A DNA stretch of 64,000 nt from Cloeon dipterum (Eukaryota > Arthropoda > Insecta > Ephemeroptera > Baetidae), in assembly GCF_949628265.1 (NCBI RefSeq), contig NC_088788.1:16554001-16618000 (forward strand), in the 5' to 3' direction. Each line of letters starts with the position of its first letter. Positions within the stretch are counted from its first letter, which is position 1. This document shows, in pieces, positions 12,841-24,600 of this stretch. The notes beneath the pieces were generated by a model. The model was not told the DNA's origin and made no database searches. It saw only the letters and a program-made list of their open reading frames with translations. The translations under genes were made by a program, and so were the position numbers.

Positions 12841-15531
12841 GATGCCGTGCGACCTGAGGAGGACCTGAGGAGAAGAAAAGCAAGTGGCTTGTGCGTTTGG
12901 GCTAGCTTTTGGAACACTCTGCTGGCATGTTGCGGCTGGCAAACGGCACAATTGGCTCCACCATCGGTCACTTTGCACCACTAGGTCACGCTGACAACCT
13001 GGAAAACAATATCACGATAGTTATTATTATTGAGTCTCCCTTGACAGAGAATAATAACAAAAGATAACGCTCAGAATATTGTTTTAACACCAAAAATATT
13101 TTAAAATCTACATTGAAAGAAGCAAAGTTAGCATCTTTGTTTTCACAAAAAAAAATCTGAGTTCAACGATATTATGCATAAAGTCGTGGCAATAAATTAT
13201 TGTCAACGCAGCAATTTGCGGAGAAACTCTCTCACGTCCTTAATTTCTATTCCCAGCAGTTTTAAGCTTTTCCTAATTCTTTAAAAAATCGTACCGAGCA
13301 AATTTCACGATTTATGGGTTACAGCCTCAACCTATCGATAAAAAATGCCCGCAGGTGGGTTGACCTTTTAAAACAAGGTAAGAGAAGGTGCACAATATGA
13401 ATTCCTCGGGAAGCGATAACAATAATAACATGCACGTTTGCGTTAATTATAAGGCGATTGCGGCGTCGCTCGCCATTCAGACCAATGGAAAAGTGATAAG
13501 ATAATTGAGAGACACGCGATCCACAGCTGGCCGCGGCGGAATCATGCAAAAATCGCAAAATTACCTGACTATTGACAAAATCCAGCCACCTTCTGTGACC
13601 ATTATTGCTGGTGCCGCACCTTTCCGCTAGGGGCACCCTCCTCGGCAAACGTGTCACCGGCGCGCCAAATTGGCTATACTTTTGAAACTTTCCAAAGAAT
13701 TCTTCCACATGAATGACCCTTTTTTGTTATTTATTTCCTTTATTTCACTGACAAATCTATTTCTTTGTGCGATTGTAGTGAACCAACCCCCTTTCAAAGG
13801 TTTTTTCATAAATAAATGATTTTTTGCTTTAGAGGTCGTTTACCTGCTTTGTGTCTACCGTGTTCGATTTTAGCTTTGTACCTGACCCCCACCACTTTCC
13901 CTCCTCCCAGGTGAATTCTTCCTTTGCCGGCGTGCGGCGTACACAGGACAACAATAAAATGTAGTGTGCAGCAGCAGCAGCCTGTTTTTCAATCTCGCAG
14001 TGTGTGCCTTTTTTCTCTCCATAAGAAAAGCTGTCATCGGGCTGTTTTCTATTCTGCGGTAAGCTATTCTATTCTGTCCTTTGAGTGCTTCAGTAAGTGC
14101 GAAATAAATCACGAATCGCATTCAGCTATATATAAATGCATGATCCTCTGATGGGAAGTGAAGACATGCACAATTATAAATTTGCCTGCTGGCCTTGCAC
14201 TGCATGAATGATTTTTGCGCACTGACTGGAGAGCTCCAGCAGCATGAAATCAAATCGCGACTTTATGATGCATATTTGGATGGACCAGGGCTGAATTGAG
14301 AGGAATTGAACGTGTGTTTGTTTTTGGTTTGCATCAGCACTAATGCGTCTTAATATCTAGGGCACTAACAATAATTAACATGCTATGAAAAGTGGAGTAA
14401 AAATCTCCACTCTTTTTTTTTCAAGACATCCGAAAGTTTTTTTGATGAGTATGAAAAAATCTTGGAATTAAATTTCAACCTATAAAATTATAAAGAAATT
14501 CGGATGCCCGTGAAATTCAAATTGTTAAATAATTTCACTTAGAAATCGAAATACCTATATCATCAAAATTTATAAGCGGACTTATCAAGCTCAACTTCAC
14601 TTTCATTCGCAATATATTTTTATAAAACCGCAAGTGATCTAATTTGACTATTCAGGTCAGTTGTTGTTTCGCACTGATGACCGCATAATGAGCATTTTGA
14701 ACAAAACCCGGCTCTGCTCGGGGTCATGCGTGCGCAGTAAAATGTCAGATAAAAATCTAGGGTCAAGGGGTCGTTGGAGAGGCCAGCCGAGTGTGACTGG
14801 TGGCGAGATCGAAATAAGCGACCAAAGCCTCATGTTCCGTCGACACTGTCGACAGCGTGCAATGGCCATTTAGGCGCGGCAAATTTTGTTAAACTGTACA
14901 TCCGACTTCCCTTTCCGGACATTATTGCTTTTGTCGTTTTGGATTGTTAATAGTTTTTTACTGACAGGTAAATTTTTTAATTTTATTGCGGGATATTTTT
15001 TTCGTGGATTTTAGTGTAAAATAAGGAAATATTATATAGCTATAGTCGTCTGGATAAACCGGACTCTTTGCATTTTCATAAAAAAGGAAAAACTAAAAAT
15101 CAAGAGCAAAAAAGCAGTTACAATTACAATTATATCTTAACACTAACAATGAAAATAAAGGAATCTCTAGTTTTTTCTTATAAGAGAAAAAATATTAAAG
15201 CAATTTAAACAAATTATAAATGTTTTCCTTTTTTTAAATCAAATTAAAAAACTCGGATCTCAGAATTTAAACAGAAGGTCTTCTTACAATAATTAGACTT
15301 AAAACATGGTCTTAAGAAAATTATTTCGTTAAAATTATATTTTCATGCCATTTTTCCTTCAACTAAAGAACCGTAATTAATTTCGTTTGCATATGCAATC
15401 AAAATAGAGTTGTTGCCAATTGAACTGTCGATTGGCTTCTAACTATAATTAACTTTACTCCCGTGTTCTATGTTTCTAATTAGATTGTTTTCCCCCAGCC
15501 CGGCCCAGCAGCGGCAGCGGCAGTGAGTGCG
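12841..15531. promoter_or_regulatory. Divergent intergenic region between two GalNAc-transferase genes
   Basis: About 2.7 kb separates the two start codons, which point away from each other. It must contain the 5' UTRs and promoters of both genes, possibly with non-coding first exons. It includes a perfect TATCGATA (13333-13340) and a GC-rich patch around 13600-13680. Short open frames at 13319-13708 and 14657-14873 have no recognisable product. Confidence 0.6.
13333..13340. promoter_or_regulatory. DRE-like palindrome TATCGATA
   Basis: This is an exact match to the 8-bp core bound by DREF at many insect housekeeping promoters. Its position about 0.5 kb upstream of the Pgant9-like start codon, in a divergent promoter region, is suggestive. 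A chance 8-mer is possible in AT-rich DNA. Confidence 0.4.
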
Positions 15532-18500
15532 ATGCGCGCCCCTTGGGCCTGGATGTTCCGGCGGCGGAGGGCCAGCCTCGTCGGTCTGGTGCTGCTCGCG
15601 CTTGCCTTGTTGTTTATCACGACGACCAGTTCCCGGAAATCGAAAAGCAACGACAACAGCAGCCGCCAAGGCGACGCGTGGTCCAACAAGTCAGTGCTAT
15701 TAGATTATATTATGTATAAGTTAGAGAGTGCACTACTTGCAGCCGACGAACCCTGCTGGGTGGATAAATTACACTCAATGGCTGCTTGCCAAACTACTCT
15801 AAAGCAAGGCTGGCACTTTTGAGCCCGTTTGACAAGAATTAGCAAACTAATTCCATGGCAGTGTCTGCTTCCTAAGGAAGGGTTATTATTTGGTATGCAA
15901 AGCAGACCGCGGCAAGGAATTTGCATTCGACTGGCAGAAGTCTTTAATTAGAAATAAATAAATTTACTAACAGAAGAAACTCAAATTAATTTCCGTTGCA
16001 CTTTATAAAATGTGAAAATAAGGAAAATTTAGGGCTACGCGTGCAAGACAAGGAACAAACAGGTCTAGATTTGAGTTCGTGTTTGCGAAAAACATTAACC
16101 GACAAAAAAGAACGTCTTGTTTTGAAAAAGATATATTAATCCAAAATAGCCAACCCCGCGGCTCTTTTTTTTACTTTCGACCCACTTTTTTCAACTCTAC
16201 TTGAGTTCGAATAACTCGAAACATTAAAAAAAACACCATATTTCTTGATAAGTTACTCTCAATTAAATGGTGCATATTTTGGACTTTTAAAAAAATCAAA
16301 AAGTTTTGTCCTTCAACATGTGGGGAACGTTTAAACTTTCAAAGCACGTTTTGTGACTGACCTCTGACCTCCATTGTGGTCAATGATCACAAATTGCTCA
16401 GCATATTATGTCATAAACTCTATTTTGTAAAAAAAAATTGTATCTCAACCACCACCAAAGTTGCAAGAGCATGAAAAACTTCATTTAAAAAATTCGCAAA
16501 CTTTGATCCTCTGTAAAATAGGCAATTCAATATAGGCTTTCAATTTTGACCAAATATTCCAGTATTCATCATTGGTCCACTAGGGTAATGCCTCCACAAA
16601 CGTTCATCAAGATCTGAAGCCCAGTGAAAAGAGGATAAGAGGAACCTATATACCGTTAGTACTTAAAAAAACTAAATGTGCATACAGCGCACAATTAAAT
16701 TTCTTAACGAATTTTAAATTATTATTTTTCCCCCTTTGTTCTTCATGGTGCAATTAATATATTATTCCAGCAAACAACAATTTTTACTCTTTGAAGATTT
16801 TTTCTCATTAAAAGATTTTTTTAAAAAAAAGGGGGGGTGGCGTAATTGCACAAACAGAGAGGAAAGTGTTTGCCGGTGCGCTATATTCTGATTTGATTTC
16901 GCTGACAGTTTTCGCGCATACTTCAGCAGAGAACGAAATGCTGCTTTGAGCTTGCGCGTTGTTTGCTCAAAAATGTATATACGTGCTGCTGAGCAGCGAA
17001 GATTTGTTTATTTGCCGGGTTATTGGTTTACATTATGCGCCGCCGACTTGCCAAGCCGCACAGACTAAGCAAATCCCAAGTTGCCGCCAGAAAAATGGGG
17101 CAAACTCTTTTTCCACCAACGCATGACTGAAATTCAAGTTTCCTGCTTCAGAAAATCGGAAAAATTGTTGTATATATTTTGAGAAATATTTTAATTTTGT
17201 ACTAAATTTAATAATTATTACTGCATGAATTCTGGTAATTTTAATTTGATTTTGATTGAAAATTTTCTAAATAATGTAAAATTAGCAAAGTTAAAGGTGT
17301 TTTGAACCGTTACAAAGCAGGAAAAATGCAAACAAACAAAGTTATCACATGAGCCGTGTCGCGGATGTAAAAAAATCCTGAGATGCAACATATTTCACTG
17401 CCGACGCAACTAAGCATGATTTTAATTTTTGCTGACAGATATTTTTTAATAAATATCAAATGAAATTTTCGTTCATTTCTCTTGGTGCAATAAAAACAGA
17501 CTTAAATATACAAAAACCAACCTTATCTAAAATGCAGTCATGGTGCTGATGACGCTGCTTCCGTCGCAAAAATGCAAACCGATGACCACAGCAGTCGAAA
17601 ATCCCGTTTGCGACAAACTAAAATAATTCTCGGTTGCGGTGATAATTGTTCATGCCACGGCTAGTGCAGAGGAGACTGGCTGCGAAAAACGACCCAACAG
17701 CCCGCGTGTGTTGATAAATTAATTATCTCTTTTTCTTGTGGTGCGCACGCAGCCCGGCGCTGATGGCAGCGGGACAGAGCAACTACGTGGACCGCAAGAG
17801 CGGCATGCGAGTCATCGTGGGACACTACATGGGAGACAAATCTGCACTCGACAACCCGCAAGCAAACCTCACAAAAGGTGATTAAAAATCAACACGATTT
17901 CGACATTTAAAAGCGTTCCCACAGCTGCCGTGCGTGAAATTTTTTGATATGCTTTAATTGTTTCCATTTCTTTTAAGTCTGTTAGCTTTTCTATTAAATG
18001 CTGCAAATTTGCTCAAAAGATCTTTGCAAAAGGGATTAAGTGGGAAATAATAAAAATAATACTTTAGTATACTACATTTAATATTTTTTTAATGATTTTA
18101 GCACGATAAATTAACATTAATTGTGTTTTAGGATAGTATTTTGATATTTGAAATAGTGCTACGAGGTAAAAATTAAAATTTTTAGACAACAAGTAGCAGC
18201 TGATCAAATTCAGATTTATTTAAGAAATTTGCAAACTTTGTAGCTAATTTTCTCAAAAACTTAAACGGTACCGTGACCAGGGAAATTCTTTTACCAAATT
18301 TTCAGAGAACGGTAAAAATAATTGAAATCTGCAGCTAATAGATACCACTTTGAAAATTTACGACACTAAAATTTTTAAACTTTGATTTAAAACACTTAAC
18401 CCAATAATTTTTTCATTTAAGAAATAAGTTTATGTCGTGTCACAGAAATTTTGGACACCAACATGTTCGCCCCACGCCCGAACGAGGGCAAGGACGGCTC

Positions 18501-21500
18501 TCCGGTGGCGCTGGCGCCCTTCGAGCTGCACAAGATGCACCAATTGTTCAAGATTAACAGGTTCAATCTGCTCGCCAGCGACAGGATTCCGCTCAACAGA
18601 ACTCTGCCCGACGTCCGAAAGAAAATGTAAAGAACACTTTTGTTTAGAATTTCCCCCAATTAGAAATCAATTTACCTTCGCGAGAAATTTTAAATTTAAT
18701 TATTTTTATTCAAGAGTTTGGAATTTCCAAAGTCTCAGAGTCATGGGGGCTTTTCTCCCATCATCAATTTTAACAGAGTTATTGTTAATTTGGCTGGTTT
18801 AAATAGACAGATATTAAATTTTATCTATTGATCACATGTTCTGGGCGGCGTCAGCATCATGTGTGGTACCCCATGCGTAAAAAGTATAGAATGGCCAAAA
18901 TGCCAAATTTCCGCAGCGTCAACGGTTATGGCACACGGCACACGTTCATTATTTTTCCGTTTTTGAAGGTGTGCTTCTCGCTACGCACCAACTCCCGGCT
19001 TACCGAAGGCTTCAATCATAATTGTCTTCCATAACGAGGCGTGGTCGACTCTGCTGAGGACGGTGCACAGCGTCATCAACAGGTCGCCGTCAAGCGTCTT
19101 GAAGGAAATAATTCTAGTTGACGACGCCAGCGAAAGAGGTGAAAACTCTTTATCTCTGTTATGCACGGTACGATAAATTTATTTTCTGTTAAAGCTTTCT
19201 TGAAATATCCTCTGGAGAAGCATGTTTCGGAACTGCCAGTGGCGGTGCGAATCTTTCGACAACGCGAGAGGGCAGGGCTGGTGAAAGCGAGACTGCGAGG
19301 AGCAAGGCAGGCCAGGGGTGACGTCCTCGTATTTTTGGACGCCCACTGCGAGGTCACCAAAGGCAAGTGTTCTGTTTTGACCATCGTTTAAAGATTTATA
19401 AATTATAAACAATCAAAAGATAACTACATCACGCACTGGTCTGAAATTCATGGCAAGACTGCTTCATATTTTACAAATCAAGAGAACAAACTTGTTATCA
19501 CAATTTCAAAAAGGTGGAAATTTAATTTAAAACATATTTGAACTACTTAATTAGTTATAAAATATTCCAGTGCCCACCATTGAAAGGTGAGACGACGATT
19601 TTTTTAAATGCAATTTTAAGGGTAACAAAAACAACTAAATATTTTCTTGAAAACCCCCGAGTAAAATTCGCAGCCCCTTAAGTTTCTAATGGTTAATAAA
19701 ATAATTTTTGGTCGGACAGGATGGCTGGAGAGCTTGGTGGTGCCGATCAGCGAGGACCGGAAGAGGGTGGTTTGCCCCATTATCGACATTCTGTCAGACG
19801 ATACTTTTGCTTACATTAGAAGTTTTGAGTTACACTGGGGCGCCTTCAATTGGCAAATGCACTTTAGGTGGTACTCACTCGGCAGCTCGGAAGTTTCCCA
19901 CCGCAGAAAAGATATCATTGCTCCTTTCAAGTAACCGTGCAAAAAAAATCAGCCAAAAAGACACTATAACATTTCTCTTCCAGAACGCCAGTGATGGCTG
20001 GCGGGCTGTTCGCCATCGACAAAGAATACTTTTTCGAAATCGGATCGTATGACGAGGGAATGCAAATCTGGGGAGGAGAGAATCTGGAGCTATCGTTCAG
20101 GGTGTGGCTCTGCGGCGGCCAGGTTCTCATTGCGCCCTGCTCGCATGTTGGCCACCTCTTTCGCAAATCGTCGCCCTACACGTTTCCCACGCAGGGCGGA
20201 GTTGCCAACACCCTGTTCGCGAATTTGGCACGCGCTGCCAAGGTCTGGATGGACGACTGGGCAGACTTTTACTTCCGATTTAACCCACGTAAGTTAATGA
20301 CCAAGCTTATCGGCTCCAACATTAAATTAAATTAAAAAGGTCGTCTTTCTGACGAAAAAACTGTTTTAAAATACCAACACTACAAACCACCAAACCATGC
20401 AAATGAATTCACTTTATATAACCATTTTTCTAATTAATCTAATGCAGTAGCAGCCCAATTAAAAGACAACCAACAGCTGAGATCTCGGGTCGAGTTGCGA
20501 GAAAGACTTCAGTGCAAAAGCTTCGCCTGGTATCTGGAAAACATTTGGCCCGAAAACTTTTTGCCAGGCCCTGGAAGATTTTTCGGCAGGGTAACAATAC
20601 CGAATAAATCTGCTTAAAACCACGTTAACTAATATTAATAATATTTAAGATTGTGCACAAGCTGAGCGGAAGGTGTTTGAAGCGACCACAGAATCAAAAC
20701 GCGGTCCTTGGAGCTGCCAGCGTGATAAACTGCATCAGCACAAACCCACCGAGTCTGTACCAAATGTTTGTGGTGGTTCCCAACGGGCCCGTGATGACTG
20801 ACGAAAGCGTATGTCTCGACGTGCGCGAGAGCAGTGAAGGTTCTATCCAGGGCACAACGGCCAGACTCTCCGCGTGTTCCCAGCTCGAGCGGCAAAAGTG
20901 GATTTACCACAAAGAGGTGAGGCTTCACCGAAATCCACTAATTGGGAGAGCCCTTTATAGTGTTCCATCCCTCCAACAGTGAGCGCCACCATTCATTAAC
21001 AGTTCTTGCGATTTCAGATTTAAACTTACTATTGTGCATTCTTGGCGAAAATATTTTATTTGATGTACATATAGCAAACTCAAATCAATTCAGCCAATCA
21101 CGGTTGGAACAAGATATTATTCAAGGCAAAAATCTAATTTTTCGTTTCTTACGCGATTGGATAAGCAGAGTTTGGTTTTCATCATGTCACATAATGCAAA
21201 ATATTTACGCCAAGAATGCATATTAGCAGGATTGAATCTGAAATCATTGTTCGTGAACCAGAATACTTTAAATGAACGGTGGCGCCATCTGTTGGTGGCT
21301 CCAACACAACGGACTTCCCTAATTTGTCAATATATGTGAAAAATTTAAAAAATATTCATTTTCGCGAACAGAACCGGACGTTGGTCCACAAAGCGTCTGG
21401 ACTGTGCCTCACAGGGCCGGAGAATAATCAAAACAACGACGTTACGATCGACGAATGTGCCAAATACTTGGCACAGCAGCAGTGGAAGCTGGAAGAGCAT

Positions 21501-21512
21501 CCGTGGAGGTGA
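15532..21512 (+). CDS. Polypeptide N-acetylgalactosaminyltransferase, second paralogue
   Basis: Second GT27 enzyme of mucin-type O-glycosylation, Golgi type II topology. Ten exons: 15532-15689, 17753-17877, 18446-18626, 18969-19138, 19195-19362, 19720-19930, 19984-20288, 20448-20590, 20650-20916 and 21372-21512, total 1869 bases, 622 residues. The start codon precedes [13 protein letters not shown] and a hydrophobic anchor (about residues 15-28); the stem is longer than in the neighbouring paralogue. Motifs are [29 protein letters not shown] and SHVGHLFR, then a lectin domain with GRCLKR, SVCLDV and GLCLTG repeats and QQQW near the end. The intron after exon 5 uses a GC donor (AAAG/GCAAGT). 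Several intron positions and phases match the minus-strand paralogue, but here one 305-base exon spans the region that is duplicated there. Which Pgant/GALNT subfamily it belongs to I cannot say. Confidence 0.93.
15690..17752 (+). other. First intron of the second GalNAc-transferase
   Basis: A 2.06-kb AT-rich intron with donor GTCAGT and acceptor CGCAG. A diverged dispersed repeat at about 16490-16630 recurs near 57.3 kb. The stretch 16840-17110 is less AT-rich but shows no ORF or RNA gene that I recognise. Confidence 0.7.
16490..16630 (+). repeat. Dispersed repeat, family C, copy 1
   Basis: Shares ordered similarity with 57235-57375: a CGCAAACT-TGA-C block, CTGTAAAATAGGCA against CTGTGAAGTGGGCA, and a later CATCAAGATCTGAA block against CATCAAAATCTGAA. 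Same orientation, diverged, class unknown. Confidence 0.5.
20949..21318. repeat. Foldback (MITE-like) element, family B, copy 1
   Basis: It lies in the last intron of the second GalNAc-transferase. Arms of about 50 bases at 20949-21000 and 21268-21318 are imperfect inverted repeats; the right arm contains GGCGCCATCTGTTGGTGGCT and the left arm the diverged reverse complement around CCAACAGTGAGCGCCACC. The right arm closely matches the right arm of the element at 22022-22339. Confidence 0.6.
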
Positions 21513-21560
21513 AGAGATTAACTCGCGCATTTTATGAGATTAACAACTGTGATACTAAGT

Positions 21561-21566
21561 TTTATT
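21561..21566 (-). terminator. Polyadenylation signal of ASCC2
   Basis: TTTATT on the plus strand is AATAAA on the minus strand, 110 bases after the ASCC2 stop at 21676. If it is used, the ASCC2 3' UTR overlaps the 3' UTR of the convergent GalNAc-transferase gene. Confidence 0.5.
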
Positions 21567-21599
21567 AAGATGCTTTTTGACTGAGTGCTATGAGATTTA

Positions 21600-21605
21600 A
21601 ATAAA
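21600..21605 (+). terminator. Polyadenylation signal of the second GalNAc-transferase
   Basis: AATAAA lies about 88 bases after the stop codon ending at 21512. It is followed by the T- and GT-containing stretch CTTTTGTTCTC. It is the first clear signal on this strand. Confidence 0.6.
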
Positions 21606-21675
21606 AGCCTTTTGTTCTCAAAGTATCACAAATAGTTTATAATGTGATCCGGAGATACAACACGGTTAGTACCTT

Positions 21676-24600
21676 TCAGGACGGGATCAGCCCCTGTCTC
21701 AGTTTCCTTTCCGCGCCGGCTCTTCTGTTGTGGTTCCCTCTGCTTGACTTGCTTGCGTCCTTGCGTCTCCTGTTCAGCTGCGTATTTGCATCTTGGCCTT
21801 GGCCCTTTGGTTTGCCTAAAAAAAGGACAATACTTTTTTAATTGCTTGTTTTAGTGAGATAGTTAAGTTTGGTCAAAATGCTTAAAACAGCAATATTTTT
21901 TAATAACAATAACTTGTTTTAATACAAAAAAACGAATTCTTCAAAAAAAGGTCAGGACTTATTTATTTTAAATCAAGTTTTGTCTATGTCCCGTTTTGAA
22001 ATCTCTGTAAATTCACCAGTTGCGGAAGTCATTAGTATTCGAAGCCCTCATTATATGGCGCCAGAGGTTACTTTCTCTTTTTAAGGCCAAAAGTCAAGGC
22101 AATCGCTGTAGAATCATCAGGAACGATTTATTTATTAGTAAAAATGGGTTTTCACTTTTCTATGGCGATTGGCTGGACCGATTTTTGTTTAAGGCAAATC
22201 AAAAGTAACCATTTTGGGCGAAGATTACACAGCCGCAGGATTGAGTCTTACTTAATTAAATCGCAGCAGAAGTACTGCAAATTCGAAAGTAACCACTGGC
22301 GCCATCTATTGGTGGCTTCAAACACTAAGGGCCTTCGCACATGGTGAATTGTATAAATAATTAATCTTAACAAACCAAACAATTTCGTACTGCGTATTTG
22401 GTTTTCATCAAGAATGGCTACACGAAACCAGCGATTTTAATTCTTTCCCAATCAAATTCTTACCAACAACATCTCCGCGAGGACCCTTCGGAGGCCCGTA
22501 TTTTGCCTCCCTTCTTTGCTGCGCCTGTTCCCTAAGCAGCGCTGGATCCTGCACAAAGCTGTCCGTATTTTGTGCACTTGTGTCTTCTTCATCCTCCTCT
22601 TCTTCCTCCTCCTCTGCAACAAAATCCTCCTTTTTCCGCAATACTCTAGGAGTGACAAAAGGCCTCCTAGCGAAGAACATTTCATTTAGTTCGCATTTTA
22701 AATAATAATTAATAAGATTTACCTCTCCAAGTCTTCATTTGCGTCGTCAATCTTGAACTCCTTAAACTCGTCATAAGTGTCGTCATATTCGTCGTCATAA
22801 ACAACGTCGGCCACTGTCCCAAACTTCTTGTAAAAATCTTTCACTTCAGCCAGCTCACTTTTATCGTCAAGCAGCTGCGATAAATTTTTGTGCTTGCTTT
22901 TCCTACAGTTTAATTGCTATTAGCAACAGGAAAATTATCTAAATTAATGAATCTACCGCTTGCCCTGGTGAATTCTGGAAGTGTCGATGTGGTTGCGACT
23001 CATGATGTCAAATTCGTCGTTGTCAAATACATTCAGTCTTAGCGGCAAAACAGGGACACTGCTACCAGCCTCAATCTGATGGAGATTCAAATAAGATAAA
23101 ATGATAACAAATTTGACTTAGTTACTTCAGAAGACAGCAATGGTTGGGTTCGGTCGAGTTCCTTTAAACCTGAAGGTAGGCTCTCTTCCAGGACAGCATT
23201 CACGACAGCCTCTTTGTCCAAGTTGTAATGTTTCAAGCATTTCTAAAAGGGCAAAAATATATCTCTAACTGAGTCAAATCGAATTATTTGAAAGTTTTGG
23301 TCCTTTTCAGAGCGGATAGAAATTAAAATAATACCTTCAAAAATCCAGCGCCAAGTTCCGGGAGCATTTCCTGGATGTTGCTGATCAAAGACTCGATTAG
23401 GATGTCCTCAGCCAAGATATTATCCTCCTTTGCTGGCAATTTCGGTGCCAGCGGGGCGGGCGTCGGCTCTTTGGAAGGAAAGCTCCTCGTGCTGGAGGAT
23501 TCTGATGGAGAAGGAGACTTCCGCCCACTTTCCTGGCTGCTCGACTCGATGCAGAGGATGAACGAGTCGCTCAAATAGTTACACTTTGATTCATCTCTAC
23601 ATAGTAAGAGTAATTAGAGACTGATCCTTCTGGGAATTTAACTAGATTACAAAATGTCTGGTCTATTTTCGTGAAGTCTCCTCAGTTCACAGCTGATTTG
23701 GAAGAAGGAATGGAGGTCGCGGACAAATTTCGGATAAGCCAGAAACTCGGAGAGCACGGTCAAGTACTCTTCCATCTGTTCCATAGCTCGACTGAAAACC
23801 CTGCAGTATGGAGATGTTAATTCAAATTTAAACTTCAGGATGAGGAAACTCACGACTCTGATATAATGGAATTGCATCTGTGCACTAGGGTGATTTTGGC
23901 TATGTTCAAAAGATTGACGCGAGCTACATTGATTTTCAAGGCCAGAGATTTGCTTTCTTCCTCATTGGCCACTTGCAGCAGACTTTGATGCATCGCTGGT
24001 AGCGTTTGGTCGTAAAATTGGGATATCCTGAAACGCATAGTTAAAATTTACTTTAGATTTAATTTTCAATTACAGTAGTTTGGAACTACAAAAAATATGC
24101 AAGAAAATTTTAGTCCACACGTCAAAAATAGTAAATTTTATCAGCTTTCAAACTGTGTTTAGTTTTTGCTTAACGATGATCTATTCAAAATTTTCAAAGC
24201 GTGGAACAAACCCAAGTGAGGGTCTTTTGCAACCCTAAAAATTATAAGATGAAATTTAGATTTTTTATGTGTATAGAATTACAGGAAGTTACGTGAAAAA
24301 AAACTTTATCATGTCATAAAAGCTTTGAAAAAATATATTTAAAACACTGCAAAAGTGTATCATTAATTTTTCCATGCAGTTCTCTTCGTAAAAATAAAAA
24401 TAATCATTGATTTTGAAAATAGGAATACTCATACTCAATTTCTGGAATAGCTCCGATGAAGGATGAAATCACAATAGGCAGCAGATCAAGCAGCATCGCG
24501 ACCGAAGAGACGATGTCGACTAAAAACACCACATAGTCTTGCAACTGCTCATGCTTGATCATTCCCCTGCTGGCAGGACAGATGTTGGATAGCTTCAACG

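Noticed and set aside
14657..14873. ORFs of 70 codons on both strands over the same bases, with a GTCGAC-containing palindrome
   Set aside because: No codon bias, no homology and no splice signals; mirrored ORFs on both strands are expected in a short GC-richer stretch.
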